This document shows, piece after piece, positions 8,101-16,360 of a DNA stretch of 64,000 nucleotides. The stretch spans positions 8,691,386-8,755,385 of the forward strand of contig NZ_VFPP01000001.1 of assembly GCF_006716745.1 (NCBI RefSeq). Reading direction: 5' to 3'. Below the pieces are notes generated by a model that worked only from the letters and a program-made list of their open reading frames with translations, made no database searches and was not told where the DNA came from. This DNA is from Saccharothrix saharensis. GTDB taxonomy: Bacteria; Actinomycetota; Actinomycetes; Mycobacteriales; Pseudonocardiaceae. A program made the translations under genes and the position numbers. The stretch's first letter is position 1. Each line of letters opens with the position of its first letter.

Positions 8101-9096
8101 CTATCGGCCGAGGTAGTCGCGCGCGACGCGCTTCGGCACGCACAGTCGCCAGGCGTCCACGACCAGCTCCTCGAGTTCGGCCAGGTCCAGTCGCGACAGT
8201 GTCACCCGTACCCAGTTGTACCGCTCGTCCGGAGTTACCGGCGGGTGGAATTTATCTGGATCAGAGGCGATGAGGGCGGCTCGCTCCTCCCGGGGGAACG
8301 CGAATCCCATCGTCAGCTCGTCGGGTGACAGGGCGAGGTAGACGATCCGCCCGATGCGGAATTTCACCCGGTCGCGGACCAGCGCCTCCTCCGTGCGGGG
8401 AAGCGCCCGCGCGATCCGCCGCACGTCGTCGGCCGTGACGCCCCGGCGCGGCGCCGACCACCCGCGGGTGAACGCCAGGTAGCAGTACTCGTCGATCACC
8501 TTCGCCAGCGAGCGCCCCGGCCTGCCGAGGTCGTCGAGCAGGTCCGGCTCCGGCACGCCCGCCTGGGCCAGCAGCTCCGCCGCCCAGCCGCGGGTGAGCC
8601 GCAGGTGCGCCCGGTACGCCACCGCGTGGCGACCGCCGTGCAGCCGGTCGGCGATCATGTTGTCCCAGGGCGGCAAGCTGTTCGGGCGCAGCGCGAAGAG
8701 CAGCTTGGACGCGGCCGTCGGGCCCAGCGTCCGGGTGCCGCGCGGGGTGCTCGCCGCCGCGGTCGCCGACAGCGCGGCGAAGGCCTCACCCAGCCGTTCC
8801 ACCTGCTCGTCGGTCAGCTCGGCGAGCCACGTCCCGCGGTCGGGCAGCGCCGACCGCCACGTCGCCCACCAGGCCGCCAAGCCCTCGTCCAGCACGCGTG
8901 GCTCGCCCGGGCGGGGCGTGCGGATCCGGCAGCCCCACGCGTTGAGCCACGCGTGCGCGGCGTCCCGGTGGGCCGACCGGCCCAGGTCGAACTCCGGTGC
9001 GGTGGCGGACGCCAGGACCGTCCACGACTTCTCCGGGGTGGTGGTGCCGCCGAACTCGGCGACGGCGGCGCGCAGGGTGATCAGATCCGGTTTCAC
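8101..9096 (-). CDS. two-part protein: unknown N-terminal domain fused to an MmcQ/YjbR-like domain
   Basis: A 331-residue protein. Residues about 215-331 are a MmcQ/YjbR-like (DUF419) domain, seen in RDRVKFRIGRIVYLALS, GFAFPREERAAL and ERYNWVRVTLSRLD, a fold related to the CyaY-like DNA-binding proteins. Residues 1-210 form a separate mostly helical domain with PRGTRTLGPTAASKLLFAL and PPWDNMIADRLHGG, which I do not recognise; it is common upstream of nothing I can name. The GTG at 9096 is the first start of the coherent reading frame. It is divergent from the NIPSNAP-like gene and not obviously part of the biosynthetic operon. Role unknown; YjbR domains are often annotated as DNA-binding without proof. 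Confidence 0.75.
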   Translation of the reverse strand: MKPDLITLRAAVAEFGGTTTPEKSWTVLASATAPEFDLGRSAHRDAAHAWLNAWGCRIRTPRPGEPRVLDEGLAAWWATWRSALPDRGTWLAELTDEQVERLGEAFAALSATAAASTPRGTRTLGPTAASKLLFALRPNSLPPWDNMIADRLHGGRHAVAYRAHLRLTRGWAAELLAQAGVPEPDLLDDLGRPGRSLAKVIDEYCYLAFTRGWSAPRRGVTADDVRRIARALPRTEEALVRDRVKFRIGRIVYLALSPDELTMGFAFPREERAALIASDPDKFHPPVTPDERYNWVRVTLSRLDLAELEELVVDAWRLCVPKRVARDYLGR

Positions 9097-9237
9097 GACG
9101 CGGGACCCTAGCGCCGCACCCTTGCGCGACGGCGTCGTCCTGGGTAGAAACATCGCGAGCCCGGCGCCCGGCCCGCCCCAGCTGCGCGCACCCCAAACCC
9201 GTTTCGGCCCACCGCCGCGTCCTTGGAGTGCCACGAC

Positions 9238-9585
9238 ATGACCGAGCCCTGGCTCTTGGAAACCCGCGTGTTCAAGCTCAAGCCCGGCACCCGGGACGAG
9301 TTCGACCGGATCAGCCGCGAGGGGACCATCCCGCTCATGCGCCGCATCGGCATCACCGTGCTCGCCTTCGGACCGTCCCCTTTGGACGAGGACGAGTGGC
9401 ACCTGGTGCGCGCGTTCCCCGGCATGCAGGAGCGCGTCCACCTCGCCGGGTCGCTGTACGAGCAGCCGGAGTGGGCGGCGTTCGACGGCCCGGTGGGCGA
9501 GATGATGGCCGACTACAGCACGGCGCTGGTGCCCGTGCCCGCGAGCACGGTCGAGCTGCTGTCCCAGCCCGGCGCCTTTGCCTAG
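9238..9585 (+). CDS. NIPSNAP-family protein
   Basis: A 115-residue protein of the NIPSNAP/dimeric alpha-beta barrel family. Seen: ETRVFKLKPGTRDEF at the start and HLVRAFPGMQERVHLAGSLY in the middle, ending with the EWAAFDGPVGEMM helix typical of this family. The ATG at 9238 has GGAG nine bases upstream; an in-frame TTG at 9223 is less likely. The next gene starts 10 bases after its stop, so both are probably co-transcribed. Family members are small homodimers of mostly unknown role, sometimes acting as monooxygenase-like enzymes. Confidence 0.8.
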   Translation: MTEPWLLETRVFKLKPGTRDEFDRISREGTIPLMRRIGITVLAFGPSPLDEDEWHLVRAFPGMQERVHLAGSLYEQPEWAAFDGPVGEMMADYSTALVPVPASTVELLSQPGAFA

Positions 9586-9595
9586 GATCCGGCCG

Positions 9596-10114
9596 GTGAC
9601 CACCAACCTGTCGCACCTCGAAGCCATCACCAACGTCGACGCCGACTACCGCCACTACGCCAAGGACGTCATCGCCCTGCCCGACCACGACCTGGTCTTG
9701 CCCGACGCGCACCTGAAGTGGTACGAGGTGCGCGAGCCGCAGGACGTGGTGGAGGACGGCCTGCGCGAGCAGGCCAAGGCGTTCCTGCGCGACCAGGCCG
9801 CGACCGGCGGGCTGGACATCTCCGGCGACCTCGGCTTCGTCATCCACCACCTGTGCCGGGGCGAGTTCTACTTCCTCATCGTCTGTACCTGGCGGCGCGA
9901 GAACGAGATGTGGCAGACCGTCTACATCCGGGACATGCAGCAGCACGACGACTTCCGCCGGTTGGAGCAGGGCCGGCACCGCGAGGTGCTGTGCGTGTGG
10001 GAGATGGGCGCCCTGCTGCACGAGCAGCAGGCGTGGATCCGCTACCTGTACTCCGACCGGGACGTGCAGGCCAGGATCGCCTACCTCGACGACCGGTTCA
10101 CCGGCACCGTGTGA
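9596..10114 (+). CDS. hypothetical protein, 172 residues
   Basis: A 172-residue soluble protein I do not recognise. It is rich in acidic residues, tryptophan and tyrosine (LKWYEVREPQDVV, FYFLIVCTWRRENEMWQTVY, WEMGALLHEQQAWIRYLYSD). The end, VQARIAYLDDRFTGTV, looks like a normal C-terminus, so the gene seems complete. The GTG at 9596 is chosen because AGGA at the preceding gene's stop lies eight bases before it; an upstream in-frame ATG at 9578 would overlap that gene. It is probably in one operon with the NIPSNAP gene and ends in a strong hairpin. No membrane segment or known catalytic motif is visible. Confidence 0.7.
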   Translation: MTTNLSHLEAITNVDADYRHYAKDVIALPDHDLVLPDAHLKWYEVREPQDVVEDGLREQAKAFLRDQAATGGLDISGDLGFVIHHLCRGEFYFLIVCTWRRENEMWQTVYIRDMQQHDDFRRLEQGRHREVLCVWEMGALLHEQQAWIRYLYSDRDVQARIAYLDDRFTGTV

Positions 10115-10120
10115 CGTGGT

Positions 10121-10152
10121 CCGGGGTCGCCGCCGCACGACGGCGACCCCGG
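10121..10152. terminator. bidirectional hairpin terminator
   Basis: A perfect 12-base stem (CCGGGGTCGCCG with CGGCGACCCCGG) closes an 8-base loop. It sits between two convergent genes, 6 bases after the plus-strand stop at 10114 and 8 bases before the permease stop, so it can end transcripts from both sides. There is no T-tract, as is usual in GC-rich actinomycetes. Confidence 0.8.
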
Positions 10153-10159
10153 GCTCCGA

Positions 10160-11440
10160 TCACGTGACCGGTTCTCCGATCGGATCCTGGCGCCGCTTGC
10201 GGTTCCACCGCAGGAACAGCAGCGCCGTCACGGTGACCAGCAGCGGCCACAGCATGTACACCGCCGTGGCCGCGGTCAGGCCCACCACGCCGAGGAACGC
10301 CACCAGCGCGGCGTACCACGCGGGCGACCTGGGCGGCAGCAGCTTCAGCGCCGCCGCCGTGCCGATCAGGTACACCGCGACGAACTGCCCGGTCGTCAGC
10401 AGCACCAGCAGCTTGGCGCCCGTGCCGGTGCCCATCGCCACCGCCAGGGACAGGTAGCACAGCGCCACCACGACCACCAGGCTGCGCCGGGGCACCTCAC
10501 CCGCGACCGTGCCGCCGGAGAGCCTGCCCGGGAACGCGCCGTCGCGGGCCAGGGCCGCGCTCAGCTTCGACGCGCTGGCCATGTAGGCGTTGATCGAGCC
10601 GATGGTGAGCAGCACGGCCGCGATCGCCGCCACCACCTTCACGTCGCCGCCGACCGTGCGCGCGATCAGCTGACCCAGCGGCGCCTCGCCGTCGGCGGCG
10701 GCCGGACCGAGCACCGCGATGATAGCGAACGCCACCGACAGGTACAGCAGGCCCACGATCGCCACCGCGATGCCGGTGGCGCGCGGCAGGTCGCGCTCCG
10801 GCTTGCGGAACTCCTGCGCCAGGTGCGTGATCGCCTCCCAGCCCGCGAAGCTCCACACCAGCAGGCCCGCCGCCGACGCGACCGCGGTCCAGCCGTGCGG
10901 CGCGAACGGTGTCAGGTTGCCCAGGTCGACGTGCGGCACCGCGAGCAGCACCGAGCCCAGCACCAGGAACACCAGCAGCCCGGCCAGCACGAACTGCACC
11001 GCGCCCGACGCGCGCAGGCCGATCCAGTTCGTCACGGCCATGCTGGTCAGCAGCGTCAAGGCGGTCACCACGACCGTCCACTGCCCGCCGCCGACGGCCT
11101 GCTCCACGTACGCGCCCGCGAACAGCGCCGCCGCCGTCGTGCCCGGCGGCACGGCGAAGTAGAAGCACCAGCCGACCACGGCCGACAGGCGCTCGCCGAA
11201 CGCCAACCGCGCGTAGGTCGAGACGCCGCCCGCGTCGGGGTGACGCGCACCCAGCGCCGCGAACGTCGCCGCCAGCGGGGCCGACAGCACCACCAGCGCC
11301 AACCACGCCAGCAGGGAGGCGGGCCCCGCCACGTCGGCCGCCAGCGCGGGCAGCGCGATGACGCCCGTGCCCAGCACCGCGCCCACGTACATCGCGGTGC
11401 CCTGGCCGACGGTGAGCCGGCCGCCACCGACGGCCGTCAT
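10160..11440 (-). CDS. APC-superfamily amino acid permease
   Basis: A 426-residue integral membrane transporter with about 12 hydrophobic segments. The N-terminus has the APC signature of a broken first helix (YVGAVLGTGVIALPAL), and SFAGWEAITHLAQEFRKPER matches the conserved cytoplasmic loop of the family. It should import or export amino acids or amines by proton or substrate exchange. The ATG at 11440 overlaps the stop of the luciferase-like gene by 4 bases, so the two genes are coupled and may act on the same compound. Length is slightly below the family norm of 450-500 residues, with a short basic tail (RWNRKRRQDP). The substrate is not predictable. Confidence 0.85.
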   Translation of the reverse strand: MTAVGGGRLTVGQGTAMYVGAVLGTGVIALPALAADVAGPASLLAWLALVVLSAPLAATFAALGARHPDAGGVSTYARLAFGERLSAVVGWCFYFAVPPGTTAAALFAGAYVEQAVGGGQWTVVVTALTLLTSMAVTNWIGLRASGAVQFVLAGLLVFLVLGSVLLAVPHVDLGNLTPFAPHGWTAVASAAGLLVWSFAGWEAITHLAQEFRKPERDLPRATGIAVAIVGLLYLSVAFAIIAVLGPAAADGEAPLGQLIARTVGGDVKVVAAIAAVLLTIGSINAYMASASKLSAALARDGAFPGRLSGGTVAGEVPRRSLVVVVALCYLSLAVAMGTGTGAKLLVLLTTGQFVAVYLIGTAAALKLLPPRSPAWYAALVAFLGVVGLTAATAVYMLWPLLVTVTALLFLRWNRKRRQDPIGEPVT

Positions 11441-12306
11441 GCGTCACCGCGGACGAGCGCGATCGACGGCCCGAGCGCGTCGAGGAACGGCCGCTGCACG
11501 CTGAACGACGTGAAGCCGAACCGGTGGTGCGCGGCCACGACCTGCGCCGCGATCTCCTCCGCCGTGCCGATCAGCACGTAGGGCGAGTCGAGCACCACCT
11601 CCTGCGGCACCTCCCAGTCCGCCGCGATCCCCGCCGCCGCCGCTTCCCGGTCGTCGGTCACCGCCACGACCTGTACGAACGCGTTGAGCGTGACGTCACG
11701 GCCGGCCGCCGCGTCGCGCACGAACGCGACCCGCTCCGCGGTCTCGTCGGAGCCGATGATGCGGAAGTTGCCGGTGGCCTTGCCCGGGACGTGCCGGATG
11801 CCGCCCACGCTGACCACGTCGGCGCGTTCGGCGGCCAGGCGCAGCATCCGGTCACCGGTGCCGCCGATGAGGACCGGCGGGTGCGGCACGTCCGCTTCCT
11901 GGGCGAGCATCTTCTTCAGGTCGTCCAGCAGGGACACGACGTGCGCGACCCGGGCGTCCATCGGCGTCCACGGAATGCCGGCCAGGTCGAACTCCTGCTT
12001 GATGATCCCCGCCCCGACGCCCAGCACGAGCCTGCCACCGCTCATCCGCTGGATCGTCTGCACCTCCCGGGCCAGCAGCGACGAGTTCCAGAACCCCCCG
12101 TTGAGCGCGTAGGTCCCGATGCCGAGGGTCGGCGAGACCTGCGCGGCGAGGTTGAGCACCGAGAACGGCGACGTCCGGTTCGGCCCGAGGTGGTCGACGG
12201 CCAGCACGGAGTCGAACCCGAACCCCTCGGCGACCTGGCACACCTCCACGAGCGCGTCGTGCGTGGCCGGTGTGGCCAGTGTGATCCCGAACGATAAGTG
12301 GTGCAC
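11437..12306 (-). CDS. luciferase-like (LLM class) flavin/F420-dependent oxidoreductase
   Basis: A 289-residue bacterial-luciferase-like protein with the TIM-barrel family pattern: LSFGITLATPATHDAL at the start, GFDSVLAVDHLG, then RMSGGRLVLGVGAGIIKQEFD and PPVLIGGTGDRMLRLAAERAD. Such enzymes use FMNH2 or reduced F420, which actinomycetes make. The start is GTG at 12306, the first start where family similarity begins; the frame stays open far upstream but that part is not protein-like. The fourth codon is TTA (Leu), rare in such genomes and read by the bldA tRNA, so translation may be tied to development. It precedes and overlaps the permease gene. Confidence 0.85.
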   Translation of the reverse strand: MHHLSFGITLATPATHDALVEVCQVAEGFGFDSVLAVDHLGPNRTSPFSVLNLAAQVSPTLGIGTYALNGGFWNSSLLAREVQTIQRMSGGRLVLGVGAGIIKQEFDLAGIPWTPMDARVAHVVSLLDDLKKMLAQEADVPHPPVLIGGTGDRMLRLAAERADVVSVGGIRHVPGKATGNFRIIGSDETAERVAFVRDAAAGRDVTLNAFVQVVAVTDDREAAAAGIAADWEVPQEVVLDSPYVLIGTAEEIAAQVVAAHHRFGFTSFSVQRPFLDALGPSIALVRGDA

Positions 12307-12683
12307 ATCATCCCCCGCGGTGTCGTAGTCGGCGAAAATACGCAAACAGTTCCGTGCCTGCCGAGGCAGGTCAACACGTCCCGAAACCTGGTCGGGTATC
12401 GCACGATAGGGAATCCCGATGGCGTCATGCGAACGGCCGCACCCGAACGGCGCACTTGGCGCGGGCAGGGCCTCGGCGTCGTCGTTCGGCCTGGTCGGCG
12501 CTGTTCGCGAGCCATCAGGGCTTGCCGAGGTGTCGGTGGCCGGGACCGGTCCGCGACGCGTCGGGCAGTCGCCGCGCCGGTCGGGCACGAACCTCGGCGC
12601 GGTTGACCGGGGAGCTCCGGCTGCGCGTTCGACGGCGGTTGCCCGCTCTCGTCGTGCTCCCCGGCGGTGCGGTGGGAGAGGGG
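12307..12683. other. intergenic region without a gene
   Basis: No coherent coding frame is visible on either strand. Nearest the luciferase-like gene it contains CGATAGGGAATCC at 12404-12416, also found in the leader of the M1-like gene, overlapping a TATCG/CGATA arm pair. The rest looks like decayed sequence bordering the gene fragments to the right. Confidence 0.5.
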
Positions 12684-12905
12684 TCAACCGGTCGACGTCG
12701 TGGTCGAGGACCCGGGTCGGCGAGCCAGGACGGCCCACACCGTCTTGCCCACCGCGTGGCGCACGGCTCCCCAGCGCCGGCACAGCTGTTCCACGAGCAC
12801 CATCCCACGACCGCGCGTCACCCTGATCGAGGACCGGCCCACCACCGGCAGGTGCGGCGACAGGTCGGTCACTTCGACGCGGATGAGCGCACGGGTGCGG
12901 CGCAA
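12684..12905 (-). pseudogene. 3' remnant of an ATP-binding anti-sigma-type (HATPase_c_2) regulator
   Basis: About 70 residues match the C-terminal half of the small GHKL-fold ATP-binding proteins that are abundant in actinomycetes and act like RsbW anti-sigma factors. Seen: IRVEVTDLSPHLP (the D-x-S-P-x-x-P after the N-terminal lobe), GRGMVLVEQLCRRWG (the G2 box GRG) and GKTVWAVL near the end. The N-box half is missing. At its 5' end the similarity stops at about 12,900, exactly where the fragment of an azoline cyclodehydratase begins in another frame, so a deletion seems to have joined two gene pieces. Not expected to be functional. Confidence 0.65.
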
Positions 12906-13236
12906 CCTCCGGCGCGTAGACCCGCCGCTCCTGCACGCTGAGCGAATGCGGCTCGTCGTCGAGCGCGTCGACCAGCAACCGCTGGTCGAACAGGGCGTCG
13001 ACCACCTGCTCCACCACCGCCCGCTGATCGGGCGCCAACTGCGCGACCAGCTCGCTCAGCGTGTGTTCGCCGGTGAGGAACGGAGCCAGGCGGTCCAACC
13101 ACTCGTAGCTTGCACTACCGGTCAGCGTGCGGGCACCGGCGAAGCCGTGCACGTACACCCCGTCCGGGCTTCTCGCATACCGCACGTCGGCACGCAGCCG
13201 TGGACGCACCCTGGACCCCTGGTGTCGACCGTTCAC
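12906..13236 (-). pseudogene. 5' fragment of a TOMM-type (azoline) cyclodehydratase/leader-peptide-binding protein
   Basis: About 110 residues resemble the N-terminus of the E1-like, leader-binding proteins of thiazole/oxazole-modified peptide pathways: RPRLRADVRYARSPDGVYV, then SYEWLDRLAPFLTGEHTL and a winged-helix-like stretch to QERRVYAPEV. Similarity stops at about 12,906 and the frame runs into unrelated sequence. The remaining 400-600 residues of the family, the YcaO partner and a precursor peptide are all absent nearby. The putative GTG start is at 13236. It is a relic of a peptide-modification cluster, with the 3' end lost in the deletion that brought in the ATP-binding remnant. Confidence 0.55.
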
Positions 13237-13273
13237 CGGAGCAGAATTCGTCCGCCGGGGACCGGCAACTCGG

Positions 13274-13705
13274 ATCGCGCAGAGCTGCCGGCGGCGCTGC
13301 GTGATCCGGACCGGGGGTTCGACGCGATCATCGTGGGCGAGTACGAGCGGGCGTTCGCCGGGGACCAGTTGCCTCGCCTGCTGGCGCTGTTCCGCCGCTA
13401 CGGGGTGCAGGTGTGGCTGCCCGAGGCCGGTGGCAGGTTGGAGCCGGACAGCGCCAAGCACCAGGCGCTGATCGACATGTTGGAAGCCCAGTCGCTACGT
13501 GAGGTCGCACGAGCCCGGCACCGCGCGATGGCCTCCATGCGCGTGCAGACCCTGGAAGGGCGCTTCCCCGGCGGTCGGGCGCCCTACGGCTATCGGTTGG
13601 TGGAGTCCGGCGCGCACCCGCGCCTCGCCGACGCCCGCCGCGGCCGCATGACCTATCGCCTGGAGATCGACCCGGAGACGGCTCCGGTGGTGCGGTGGCT
13701 GTTCG
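13274..13705 (+). pseudogene. internal fragment of a large serine recombinase
   Basis: About 145 residues match the middle of a large serine recombinase: the second half of the resolvase domain (DPDRGFDAIIVGEYERAF, then LLALFRRYGVQVWLPEAGG and SLREVARARHRAMASM) and the start of the recombinase domain (GRFPGGRAPYGYRLV, PVVRWLFAE). The N-terminal catalytic serine region and everything after the first part of the recombinase domain are missing. The right end abuts a decayed tyrosine recombinase gene in the opposite direction, at about 13,705-13,715. It is a relic of an earlier integration, related to but not a copy of the recombinase at 17.7-19.6 kb. Confidence 0.75.
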
Positions 13706-13714
13706 CCGAACTGT

Positions 13715-14285
13715 CTTTCGGCGACGTCCTCGAAGACGAGGTCGTCGGGGAAGCCGGAGGTGTAGTTACCGGCGTAGCCGAGGGTGACGCGGGTGCGGAC
13801 GTGTCCGTACTGGATAGCAGCGGCGATCAGTCCGCGTGGTCGGCGGACGATGAACCAGGCCAGGATGCGACGCAGGCAGCTCGCGTTGATGGCGGGCTTG
13901 CTCGGGTCTGGCGGGGATAGCGTCGGTGCGGCCGTGGGCGCGGCAGTAGTCGTGGACCCAGCCGATCATGGCGTTGATGTCTTGGAAGATCTGCTGGCTG
14001 GTGCGGGCTGCCCCGGTGGCTCTGGTCTTGAGCACGCTCGCCCCAACCTTGCCGTTGACCAGCAGGATGAACGGGAACAGCAGGGTGGCTTCGTGCAGTG
14101 GCTGCACCACGTTGACCGCGGTGATGACGGGTTAGACGACAACCCAGGGGTGGGGGCGTAGCTCTCCGTCGGATTCGGTGCCGGTGGGTGGTGGGACGCC
14201 TTCGAAGTGCTTACCGCGCAACAGGATGAGGTCGTTGGTGCGGTCGCGCTGAATGCAGCCGCGTTCCAGGGTCAGCGTTACTGGT
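13715..14285 (-). pseudogene. decayed tyrosine recombinase/integrase (3' part)
   Basis: Reading leftward, about 190 residues match the C-terminal part of a large actinomycete phage-type integrase. There is an upstream piece (RTNDLILLRGKHFEGVP), an in-frame TAA at about 14,134, a middle piece (NVVQPLHEATLLFPFILLVN, DINAMIGWVHDYCRAHGR), a frameshift near 13,920, and a last piece with the catalytic region (INASCLRRILAWFIVRRPRG, YGHVRTRVTLGYAGNY). With a stop and a frameshift it cannot be functional. The 5' half is missing. It faces the serine-recombinase fragment, so two different integrating elements have left debris at the same place. Confidence 0.75.
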
Positions 14286-14770
14286 GGAGTATACGTATTC
14301 CGACCGAGTGCTGTTCCGGAACCGTTGTGACACAAGCGTTTCGGCTCGTTCGACGGTGGCGCGATCCTGCCACTGCACACACACGCCGGGTCGGGCCGTG
14401 GACTTGGGCCTCCGACAAGGGCGCACAGTGGTGTGGTCCACCGTGCGCCCCTCGGGTGTCTGAGTCCGTCAGATCAAGTCAAGCAGCTCGTCGACGATGG
14501 CGCGGATGGCTCCGCCGATGGTGCCGCGCAGGGCAGCTGCGACGAAGGTGACCGGACATCAGCACCACGATCGCCCAGCGCAGCCGCACCGGATCGTTCG
14601 AGGTCCTGGTGACCACTGAAGCTTCCGGCCTTCCTCCATCGATAAAGGCCGGACGTACACGCTCGGACGACGAGCCACAACCATCTCCCGTACTCGACAT
14701 GCGGGACCAGCCTCGCCGATCAGCTCACAGGACCGATTACCGGGTCAACCCTCCGGGACACGCCACTGGA
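14286..14770. other. intergenic region without a gene
   Basis: I see no coherent coding frame here. Several imperfect GC-rich palindromes are present but nothing I can assign. It separates the integrase debris from the secreted-protein gene and probably contains old element ends. Confidence 0.5.
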
Positions 14771-15763
14771 TCACGGTTTGTCCAGCTTGAGCGCCCTTAC
14801 CATACCCGCTGCCCGGATCTCACCGTACTTGTTGGAGAGGTCTCGTTTGAAGTCGCCCCATTGACGCCTGATCTCCGTGACGCCCGCCCTGTACGCCAGG
14901 TCGAAATTGCGGAAGGCCAAGTTCACTACACGGCTCCGCCGGGTATTCTCCGTGTCCTTATTGAGGTCGTGGTCGTGCTTGGTGCGACCGCTGCAGTTCT
15001 GTTTCGTGCCGTTCACGTAGTTCGGGTAGCAACCGGTGGCCAGTTTCTCACTGGGGCGCCGGCTGGCTACTTGCCGAGTCCACTTGTCCATGTCATTGAG
15101 GTTGTGCATGTTCGCGACGTACCAGGAGACGTCCCACAGCTTCACGGCCGGTGCGTCGAGTCCGAGTCCGGGAGGGTTGGTCCGGTCGACCTTCTTGTTC
15201 GGGTCGGCGTAGTCCGCGTAGTTGCTGTGCGCGTAGAAATCCTCGATCGCATGCCACCCGCGCCCCAATTGCTCGATGACGTTGCACTTCGGGCGGCCCT
15301 TGTTGAGGTCGAACCTGCAGTTGCGGCCGGTGGTGATGTTCTTCGGGTTGCCGCTGGCGTCCACGAGTTCATCGGCGAAGTCCAGTGCGTATTTGTACCG
15401 GACGGTGGCGTAGCGGACGCAGGTCGCGAGGGCGAAGTCGGCCTTATTGCGGCTCACGGGGTAGGTCTTGCCGTCGTTGTCCTCGCTGGCGAGGTAGTCC
15501 GCGTTGTCGCAGTGAGCCTTGGCTTCCATGCCCTCGTCGACATCGGGTGCCTGAGAAGCGCCCTTGAATTGTGTCTGCGACCAGCTCTGGACCGAATCCT
15601 CGGTGTACAGGGCCTCGATGGTCATGCGTGCGTGCACGTTGCCGGCGAAGGCTGAGGCTGGCGGTCCGGCCGTGCTCATCACCATCGTGACGGACCCGAG
15701 CATGACGATCAGGAGTCCGATGGTGGTGACCGGACGTGGTCTTGCGTTTCCAACTCTGGACAT
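14771..15763 (-). CDS. CinY-like secreted protein (zinc-phospholipase/Het-C-like fold)
   Basis: A 330-residue exported protein similar to the CinY proteins described beside the cinnamycin genes and found widely in actinomycetes. A signal peptide is clear: arginines, then TTIGLLIVMLGSVTMVMS, ending ASAFA at residue 40. The mature part has GWHAIEDFYAHSNYADY and RMTIEAL, a His/Asp-rich pattern like that of zinc-dependent phospholipase C/nuclease and Het-C-type proteins, so metal-dependent hydrolysis is possible but unproven. The ATG at 15763 has GGAGG six bases upstream. It probably shares a transcript with the small secreted protein upstream. No lanthipeptide genes are nearby. Confidence 0.75.
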   Translation of the reverse strand: MSRVGNARPRPVTTIGLLIVMLGSVTMVMSTAGPPASAFAGNVHARMTIEALYTEDSVQSWSQTQFKGASQAPDVDEGMEAKAHCDNADYLASEDNDGKTYPVSRNKADFALATCVRYATVRYKYALDFADELVDASGNPKNITTGRNCRFDLNKGRPKCNVIEQLGRGWHAIEDFYAHSNYADYADPNKKVDRTNPPGLGLDAPAVKLWDVSWYVANMHNLNDMDKWTRQVASRRPSEKLATGCYPNYVNGTKQNCSGRTKHDHDLNKDTENTRRSRVVNLAFRNFDLAYRAGVTEIRRQWGDFKRDLSNKYGEIRAAGMVRALKLDKP

Positions 15764-15877
15764 CTGGTACCTCCGTTGGCCGTGGTGAAGGTTTCCGGAC
15801 ACAGGGCGGACGGGAAGTTCCGAGTGGTCCGGGGCCGGTCATGGGTTACCGTTCTTCTTGATGAAGCCGCGGCACCT

Positions 15878-16360
15878 CTAGTTCTTCTCACGATATCCGA
15901 AGACTGCATCGGTCCTGCTCAAGCGGACGTTGTTCCCGTCTATGAACCAAGCCTTCCAGTTGTTGCCCGGTTGGCTGATCGCGCTGAAGCGGGGCAGCGA
16001 GTCCACGTACTGGTCGCCTACTGGGTACGACCCCTTCACCCTGGTGTCGTCCGTGTTCTGGAAGACGATGCGCACCAGAACCCCCTGGGGGATGTCGTTC
16101 GGTAGCGACCAGCGGACGCTGCGCTTGACCGTCCACACAGAACAGTCCAACCCGTACAGATGCGGTGCGTCGTAGACGCTCGCCTTGGTGTCCATCGTCG
16201 CTGCTGACGCCATGCCTGGAACCATCAGGCCGACGCCTACGGCCGCCACGGCCAGAACCAGGGCGACAACCGTCCGGACACCCCACCACGCCACCACGAC
16301 GCCGCCGCCGCGGACCCGCGGTCGGAGGACACCTTGAGCGCGCTCTCGCGACATCGACAT
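15878..16360 (-). CDS. small secreted hypothetical protein
   Basis: A 160-residue protein with a basic N-terminus, one long hydrophobic segment (TVVALVLAVAAVGVGLMV) and a probable signal-peptidase site after GMASA, so it is exported. The mature part of about 110 residues has one cysteine and a beta-rich pattern (VRWSLPNDIPQGVLVRIVFQ, NNWKAWFIDGNNVRLSR). I do not recognise a family. Three in-frame ATGs lie six bases apart (16366, 16360, 16354); I chose 16360 because GAAGGG is six bases upstream. It lies 115 bases upstream of the CinY-like gene on the same strand, and the two may work together outside the cell. Confidence 0.65.
   Translation of the reverse strand: MSMSRERAQGVLRPRVRGGGVVVAWWGVRTVVALVLAVAAVGVGLMVPGMASAATMDTKASVYDAPHLYGLDCSVWTVKRSVRWSLPNDIPQGVLVRIVFQNTDDTRVKGSYPVGDQYVDSLPRFSAISQPGNNWKAWFIDGNNVRLSRTDAVFGYREKN

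Noticed and set aside
12906..13236. A functional thiazole/oxazole-modified peptide cluster
   Set aside because: Only about 110 residues of the leader-binding protein remain, and no YcaO, dehydrogenase or precursor peptide is nearby.
12307..13461. Extending the luciferase-like protein upstream to a 674-residue protein
   Set aside because: The upstream part is low-complexity arginine/proline sequence, and its only protein-like stretch is an unrelated cyclodehydratase fragment. The family starts at the GTG 12306.
14771..16360. A lanthipeptide cluster because of the CinY-like gene
   Set aside because: No lanthionine synthetase or precursor gene is seen; CinY-like genes are widespread without such clusters.
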